DNA of 64,000 nt from Bifidobacterium xylocopae. GTDB lineage: Bacteria > Actinomycetota > Actinomycetes > Actinomycetales > Bifidobacteriaceae. Positions 59,673-64,000 of the stretch are shown in pieces. Below the pieces are notes generated by a model, which worked only from the letters and a program-made list of their open reading frames with translations, was not told the DNA's origin and made no database searches. The DNA is taken from positions 33,527 through 97,526 of the forward strand of contig NZ_PDCH01000007.1 in the NCBI RefSeq assembly GCF_003315615.1, read 5' to 3'. Each line of letters begins with the position of its first letter. Position 1 is the stretch's first letter. A program made the translations under genes and the position numbers.

Positions 59673-60257
59673 ATGAGACTGAGGCCATATCGCAGACATG
59701 ACGATGATGCCCGCCTGCTCGAACTGTCGCAATTGCAGGCCGACCAAGGCGCACCTTGGGGTCTGAGCCGTTTCGATCAAGGTCTGTTCGAGCGTAAACG
59801 ACTGGCGGACGAATTGCAGCGGGAGCAGGGCGTGAACGGGAATGCGGTCGTAGTCGCGATTGCGGATACACCTGACGAGCTTGCCATGCTCACGACGGCC
59901 CCCAACTCCACGTCCGACCCTGTAAGCGGGCCGAACGATGGTGGCGGGGCTGTTTCAGCAGCATCCGGCATGAGCCGGATCATAGGGTTCGTTTATCTTG
60001 CCATCCGTCCCGACACTTCGTCGGGCCGACCGGAGGGCCACATCAGCCACGTATGCGTGGACCGGCGTTTCCGTCACCGAGGGGTTGGGCGTTCCCTGCT
60101 GACGGAAGCCAAGCATTGGGCCAGGCAAAACGGTCTGTTCAAATTGTCATTCGATGTCATGGCCCAGGATGAGTCGGCGATCGCCTTCGGCGAGGCATTG
60201 GACTTCCGCATCGCCTCCGTCCGCATGGAAATCCCTTGTGCCAGTGTGGATGCGTGA
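59673..60257 (+). CDS. GNAT family N-acetyltransferase
   Basis: A 194-residue acetyl-CoA-dependent transferase. The acetyl-CoA loop is in HISHVCVDRRFRHRGVGRSLLTEA near residue 125, followed by the C-terminal FDVMAQDESAIAFGEALDF segment. A Ser/Pro/Gly-rich insert of about 35 residues lies at 66-100. The start has AAGGAG at good spacing. The acceptor is unknown. Confidence 0.87.
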   Translation: MRLRPYRRHDDDARLLELSQLQADQGAPWGLSRFDQGLFERKRLADELQREQGVNGNAVVVAIADTPDELAMLTTAPNSTSDPVSGPNDGGGAVSAASGMSRIIGFVYLAIRPDTSSGRPEGHISHVCVDRRFRHRGVGRSLLTEAKHWARQNGLFKLSFDVMAQDESAIAFGEALDFRIASVRMEIPCASVDA

Positions 60258-60291
60258 CCTATGCCCCCGGCGGGTTCTCCACCGCACATGA

Positions 60292-60297
60292 TAGTAT
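60292..60297 (+). promoter_or_regulatory. rpsT: candidate -10 of rpsT
   Basis: TAGTAT lies 44 bases before the rpsT start codon. No strong -35 is seen. The position in the gap after the GNAT stop supports a separate promoter. Confidence 0.4.
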
Positions 60298-60340
60298 TGG
60301 TTTTCGTCTGTATTGGTAGCACATGTCGTTTGGAGTTACA

Positions 60341-60601
60341 TTGGCAAACATTAAATCGCAGAAAAAGCGGATCCGCACGAACGAGAAGGCGCACCTGCGC
60401 AACAAGGAAGTCAAGAGCGCAATCAAGACCTCCGTTCGTGGCGTACGCAAGGCCATCAACGCCGGTGACAAGGAAGGCGCACAGTCCGCCTTCGCAGTCG
60501 CCGCTCGTCGTCTGGACAAGGCCGCAGGCAAAGGGGTAATCCACCGCAATCAGGCCGCCAACCGTAAGTCCGGCCTGGCTACCGCCATCAATGCCATGTG
60601 A
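60341..60601 (+). CDS. rpsT: 30S ribosomal protein S20
   Basis: An 86-residue basic ribosomal protein beginning [20 protein letters not shown] after the start, the S20 signature, and ending in an alpha-helical Lys/Arg/Ala-rich sequence. The start is TTG at 60341 with GGAG five bases upstream; an ATG six codons earlier gives six non-conserved residues and is rejected. Escherichia coli rpsT also uses a weak UUG start tied to autoregulation by S20, so the same could hold here. A strong hairpin follows. Confidence 0.96.
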   Translation: MANIKSQKKRIRTNEKAHLRNKEVKSAIKTSVRGVRKAINAGDKEGAQSAFAVAARRLDKAAGKGVIHRNQAANRKSGLATAINAM

Positions 60602-60620
60602 TTGCCTGCTTTCAATTCGC

Positions 60621-60657
60621 TGAGCCCCCCATTTCCACTGTGAAGATGGGGGGCTCA
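60621..60657 (+). terminator. rpsT: rpsT terminator hairpin
   Basis: Twelve-base perfect arms (TGAGCCCCCCAT / ATGGGGGGCTCA) around a 13-base loop begin 20 bases after the rpsT stop. There is no T-run, but the stem and position fit a terminator. Confidence 0.75.
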
Positions 60658-60739
60658 GTCATCTCCTTCCCCAGTCTTCAGTTGCACAAGACAATTCAAT
60701 CATTCAAGCTGAGCCTGCCACCCCTCCCCCCGTGTTCCA

Positions 60740-60803
60740 TTTTGGGCGGACGCTCACAACTATCGTCCATATTGGCGTTAATAGCGTGATTGCTTGCCCA
60801 AAA
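60740..60803. repeat. dispersed mirrored palindrome, copy E
   Basis: A 64-base copy starting TTTTGGGC-GGACG-CTCAC and ending GTGAT-TGCTT-GCCCAAAA. It is 140 bases upstream of the DUF559-like gene's apparent start. Confidence 0.8.
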
Positions 60804-60942
60804 CAAGGCATGACTGGCTGCTCGGTCGGTCAGCTGCGCCTCCAAGCCGGGACTTGCCCCGGCCACCGGCAGTTATCCACATTCGACCACATCCACAGTC
60901 TGAATTTGGGCTCCCGATCATACCGTCCATAGACTCGAATCC

Positions 60943-62099
60943 ATGGAAACAACAAACCGGGGCATCGAGTCTCCACCCAGCCGGAAGTTCAGCCGAAGCG
61001 CGTGCATTTTCCCGACTTCCAACAGCGAAAGGATGTGGTACCTCCGTGCATTCCGGCGTTCAGTCCTGAAACGTCCCAAACCACACTTGCACGCTTTGTC
61101 AAGCCAGTGGTCGACGCTGCCGGTGCGGGAGCGTGCGCTCCATCTCATTTACGCAACTTCGGCCAGAAGGCCGGAATGGACGTTCTGCTACCTCTCAGCC
61201 GCACTCATCCGGAAATTGACTGACACGGTCTTTGTGGACGCGCAGACGCATGTCGTCGCTCGAACACACACTCATACACGTGATGGCGGCAGCGTCAAGT
61301 TCCACTATTGCCTTGCGGACATCTCGAAGCAACGTTCGGGAATCCCGGTGACGCCACTTCTGCAAACCGTGTTCGACTGCGCCCGTCGGCTTGACTACAG
61401 CAACGCTCTGGCAATCTGCGACCGCGCGAAGCGCCGATACGGTCTGACGCGCCCGCAGCTCATCGCCTATGCGGATTCAAAAAGCAGGTGCTGGGGCGGA
61501 AAGCGCGCCAGATATGTATTCTCGCGGGCGTCGCCGCTGAACGAAAGCGGAGGTGAGCCCATCGCCAGAGCGCATTTCGATGCTTGGGGATACGAGGAAC
61601 CATGTCAGCAAGTATCCCTTCCTAGCCCTTTGCATGCAGGCAGACACATCCGCTTGGATTTTCTTTGGGTATGCAAAAACGGGCGCAGAATCGCCGGCGA
61701 ACTTGATGGCAGGGAGGAATATCTGAACCCCACGATGCGGCAGTCCGGCAATATGGTTGACGGCATTGTGAATGAAAAGACAGGGAGACGGAGATTCCAA
61801 TCCTAGGATATGTGATCATCCGATTCCCCTACCCGCAAATACAGGAAAGGGATGGGCTTATTGTGCGCAGAATACTTGACCAGGCAGGGGTTCCGAGACC
61901 TATGGAAACTGAAGACACGGAGGTAGTTCGCCTATTCGGCCGCCACTGGGAGCAGACCAATACCTGCTGGGCGGGTATGGGCACGCATAGTCGGCCTACC
62001 TCGGTCAGGAGGTCACACGGCAGCCACAGGCCACCCAACCGTCCTACTGCACGGAGACAGCACAAACCGCCAAGACCGGAAAGATTCAACAGCGTATGA
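60943..62099 (+). pseudogene. DUF559/AbiEi-like protein, broken by a frameshift
   Basis: An actinobacterial-type AbiEi/DUF559 protein. The first 278 or so codons contain RERALHLIYATSARRPEW, TPLLQTVFDCARRL, a helix-rich middle, IRLDFLWVCKNGRRIAGEL and DGREEYLN. The frame then stops at 61804. A -1 frame from 61776 restores the family-like C-terminus (EKDRETEIPILGYVIIRFPY region) and stays open to 62099. One A appears to be missing in the A4 run at 61775-61778. The family includes antitoxins and Vsr-like nuclease folds in defence or mobile contexts; function here is unknown. This may be a true pseudogene, an assembly error, or less likely a recoded gene. The start is uncertain because no SD precedes the ATG at 60943. 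Confidence 0.75.
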
Positions 62100-62140
62100 A
62101 TCCCACACGCTTCCATCAAACCCGACCGTCCATGATTCAG

Positions 62141-62181
62141 CTGCGACTGCCCTTTCTCCATGTCATGACGGGCAGTCGCAG
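62141..62181 (-). terminator. ilvE: ilvE terminator-like hairpin
   Basis: Twelve-base perfect arms (CTGCGACTGCCC / GGGCAGTCGCAG) with a 17-base loop lie 58 bases after the ilvE stop on the minus strand. No T-run follows in either direction. It may also limit transcription from the convergent broken gene. Confidence 0.6.
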
Positions 62182-62239
62182 GTGCCCCCCTCCGCAGGCT
62201 CCAGGTATACGGGGCCCATTTACCGATGTTTACCGGGAT

Positions 62240-63367
62240 TCAGCAGACCTTCCACATCCAATCATGGGGATCGTCCACTTCACCGAGTTGAATGCCGAGT
62301 AGCTTATCGCGCAGATGCATGGTGAAGGAACCTGATTCACCATCAGCAACCGTCACATCGGCTTCGTCTGATTTGAAGCGGCCGATGGGCGTGATAATGG
62401 CCGCCGTGCCGCAGGCGAAGACCTCAGTGACTTCTCCGGAACGGATGTCGGCAAGCAAATCATCCATCTTGATCATTCGTTCGCTTACTTCATGCCCCTC
62501 ATCCTGAGCAAGCTCTATGATGGAGCGCCGTGTCACGCCCGGCAGAATCGTTCCTGTCAGGCTCGGCGTTTCGAGATGCCCGTCACGATGGACGGTGAAG
62601 ATGTTCATTCCACCGAGTTCTTCAAGATACGTACCCGTGGCTGCATCCACGAAGCACACCTGCTCGCAGCCATGCTGGGCACCGCGCCCTTCCCCGACCA
62701 TCGATGCGGCGTAATTGCCCCCGCATTTTGCGAAGCCAGTACCACCGGGACCGGTGCGGAACCATCGGTTCTCCACCCAAATACTGACCGGTTTGACCCC
62801 CCCGGGGAAATACGGACCGGATGGTGATGCGATGACGCAATAATCAACCTGCTGCGGGGCTCTGACCCCCAAATACGGCTCCGATGCATACATGAAAGGT
62901 CGAAGGTACAGTGTGTATTCACGACGCCTGGGAACCCAAGCGGCGTCTTGTCTCACCAGCGCTGCGACCGAGCCAAGGAAGTCCTCCGTGCCCAGCTCAG
63001 GCAACGACAGTCGCTTGGCTGAATTCTGGAAACGTTCCGCGTTCGCGTCGGGACGGAACAGCCAAATCGAACCATCATCATGATGATACGCTTTGAGCCC
63101 CTCGAAAACCTCCTGCGCATAGTGCAGCACAGCAGCGGCCGGGTCCAGGCTCAAAGGTCCATAAGCCTCCACGGAGCGGCCGGACCATCCTTGGTCCTTC
63201 CGCCAGCTCATGCGTACCATGCTGTCCGAAAACACTTGCCCGAAAGCAGGCTTGTCGATCATTGCCTCGCGTTGCTCATCCGAAGCCGGGTGCGCGTTCG
63301 GCGAGACGGTAAAAGCAGCTGCGAGCCTGTTCAATGCGTCTGGATCGTGATGTGATTGGCTAGTCAT
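62240..63367 (-). CDS. ilvE: branched-chain amino acid aminotransferase
   Basis: A 375-residue fold-type IV PLP aminotransferase that makes or degrades Leu, Ile and Val. The PLP lysine is K214 in GTGFAKCGGNYAAS; the family's FEGLKAY (near residue 88), TYLRP-like YTLYLRPF and EELGGMNIF are also present. The start is ATG at 63367 with a weak GAGAAGAAG upstream. It stands alone and converges with the broken DUF559-like gene. Confidence 0.95.
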   Translation of the reverse strand: MTSQSHHDPDALNRLAAAFTVSPNAHPASDEQREAMIDKPAFGQVFSDSMVRMSWRKDQGWSGRSVEAYGPLSLDPAAAVLHYAQEVFEGLKAYHHDDGSIWLFRPDANAERFQNSAKRLSLPELGTEDFLGSVAALVRQDAAWVPRRREYTLYLRPFMYASEPYLGVRAPQQVDYCVIASPSGPYFPGGVKPVSIWVENRWFRTGPGGTGFAKCGGNYAASMVGEGRGAQHGCEQVCFVDAATGTYLEELGGMNIFTVHRDGHLETPSLTGTILPGVTRRSIIELAQDEGHEVSERMIKMDDLLADIRSGEVTEVFACGTAAIITPIGRFKSDEADVTVADGESGSFTMHLRDKLLGIQLGEVDDPHDWMWKVC

Positions 63368-63657
63368 GTGACACTTCTTCTCAACAGATGGCTGGTTGGA
63401 ATTACTGTCCTGGCCCCACGCTTGTGGCGATCCGCCGGTATAGGTGCATCATAGGCGTCCACCGGTATGTATCCCGTAAAGCTGTCCACATATTGACCAG
63501 TCACAGATTATCCCAATAGAACAGGCGAACTCCGTCGAAGCCCACGACAGCACGCGGGTCTATCCCTCCGGCGGTCAAGTCACAATAGGTGCGTCCACCT
63601 CCTGACCTCCGCCGCTCCCCGCCTTCCCCTGTCGCCACACAACACGCCGTTCACGGT

Positions 63658-63719
63658 TTTTTGGCAACTTCACAACAAATGGCGGCGCATCATCCCCATG
63701 CGTGAGGATTCGCCCACAA
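63658..63719. repeat. dispersed mirrored palindrome, degraded copy F
   Basis: Starts TTTTTGGC-AACTT-CACAA and ends GTGAG-GATTC-GCCCACAA. The outer boxes each differ by one base from the family, and one inner base is missing. It ends 20 bases before the G16 run; the mismatches could be real decay or base-call errors. Confidence 0.65.
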
Positions 63720-63738
63720 GCAGATGAGCGGACGGATT

Positions 63739-63754
63739 GGGGGGGGGGGGGGGG
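63739..63754. repeat. G16 homopolymer tract
   Basis: Sixteen consecutive G residues, the longest homopolymer in the window, followed by A3GAG6 and C/G-run-rich sequence to about 63880. Such tracts mediate phase variation in some bifidobacteria but also cause read drop-out, and the sequence after it looks unlike the rest of the window. Confidence 0.9.
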
Positions 63755-64000
63755 AAAGAGGGGGGTTGAATACCCCGGGGGGACTATCCCGAACGGGGAC
63801 TGGGCCCAAAGGGGAACTGAGTAAAAGAACAAAAAGGGGCCTACTCCCTCCCTCACCGGCGCCAACAAAATAACCCATTCACTCACCTCGTGCTCTTTTC
63901 CACCTCCTCCCGCCTCCGAAACCGAGGACGACCATGGACTGCTCTTTCCGCGTTAACAAACCATATGATCCCGTGTACACTCGACCGACGCAGTGCAGAA

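Larger units (their letters stand above)
60602..60942. other. 341-base stretch after rpsT
   Basis: It holds the rpsT hairpin, repeat copy E and the upstream region of the broken DUF559-like gene. No other coding or RNA feature was found. Confidence 0.5.
63368..64000. other. 633-base non-coding end of the window
   Basis: It contains the ilvE promoter region, repeat copy F, a G16 tract and about 130 bases of odd low-complexity sequence. No convincing gene was found. The last 100 bases look like normal intergenic DNA and may hold the promoter of a gene beyond the window. Confidence 0.5.

Noticed and set aside
63575..63886. Open frame across the G16 tract
   Set aside because: Its protein is dominated by Pro and Gly runs from homopolymers and it has no SD or family match.

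Overview
The window is a gene-dense, high-GC, low-repeat stretch of an actinobacterial chromosome. It most likely comes from Bifidobacterium or a close relative. The evidence is the WhiA-RapZ-AroE-UvrC-UvrA run, a phosphatidylinositol/PIM lipid cluster (PgsA, acyltransferase, PimA), an HrcA-DnaJ pair, an actinobacterial LexA box, frequent GTG/TTG starts with strong Shine-Dalgarno (SD) sequences, and class 1B dihydroorotate dehydrogenase with PyrK. The species cannot be named from the sequence. No rRNA, IS element, prophage, CRISPR array or plasmid gene was seen; nearly everything is housekeeping.

Layout. 0-6.4 kb (all minus strand): PAC2-family gene, thrS, pgsA, PIM acyltransferase, pimA and a truncated yebC. 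6.4-7.9 kb: non-coding, holding a minus-strand tRNA cluster (Gly-GCC, Cys-GCA, Val-GAC, Val-CAC) and two G/C homopolymer tracts. 7.9-13 kb: MFS drug exporter, small membrane protein, methyltransferase, uppP, fructosamine-kinase-like protein. 13-19 kb: hrcA-dnaJ, then tkt and tal of the sugar phosphate pathway. 19-24.7 kb (minus): secG, tpiA, pgk, whiA, rapZ, aroE. 24.7-30.1 kb (minus): uvrC and uvrA behind a LexA box. 30-38.7 kb: TspO-like protein, ABC-F ATPase, MgtC-like protein, Nnr, phosphoglycerate mutase, LysR regulator, DsbA-like thioredoxin. 38.8-45.4 kb (minus): a tightly overlapped pyrBICFKDE operon. 45.5-52.4 kb (minus): glnE, metF, metE. 52.7-59.2 kb (minus): SixA phosphatase, trmI, a small membrane protein, hemW, lepA. 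59.7-63.4 kb: GNAT, rpsT, a frameshifted DUF559/AbiEi-like gene and ilvE.

The genes work in recognisable modules: PI-mannoside lipid synthesis, glycolysis and non-oxidative pentose phosphate interconversion, de novo UMP synthesis, methionine synthesis, nucleotide excision repair, and translation.

The best candidate for something undescribed is a dispersed, about 65-bp, doubly mirrored palindrome (TTTTGGGC-N5-CTCAC ... GTGNG-N5-GCCCAAAA). It occurs six times between 48.9 and 63.7 kb, always in intergenic DNA upstream of a gene start, and nowhere in the first 48 kb. Other points of interest are possible phase-variable or error-prone G/C tracts, long perfect hairpins without U-tracts, low-complexity insertions in several conserved enzymes, a LysR gene that looks leaderless, and candidate operators in front of pyrB and metE.
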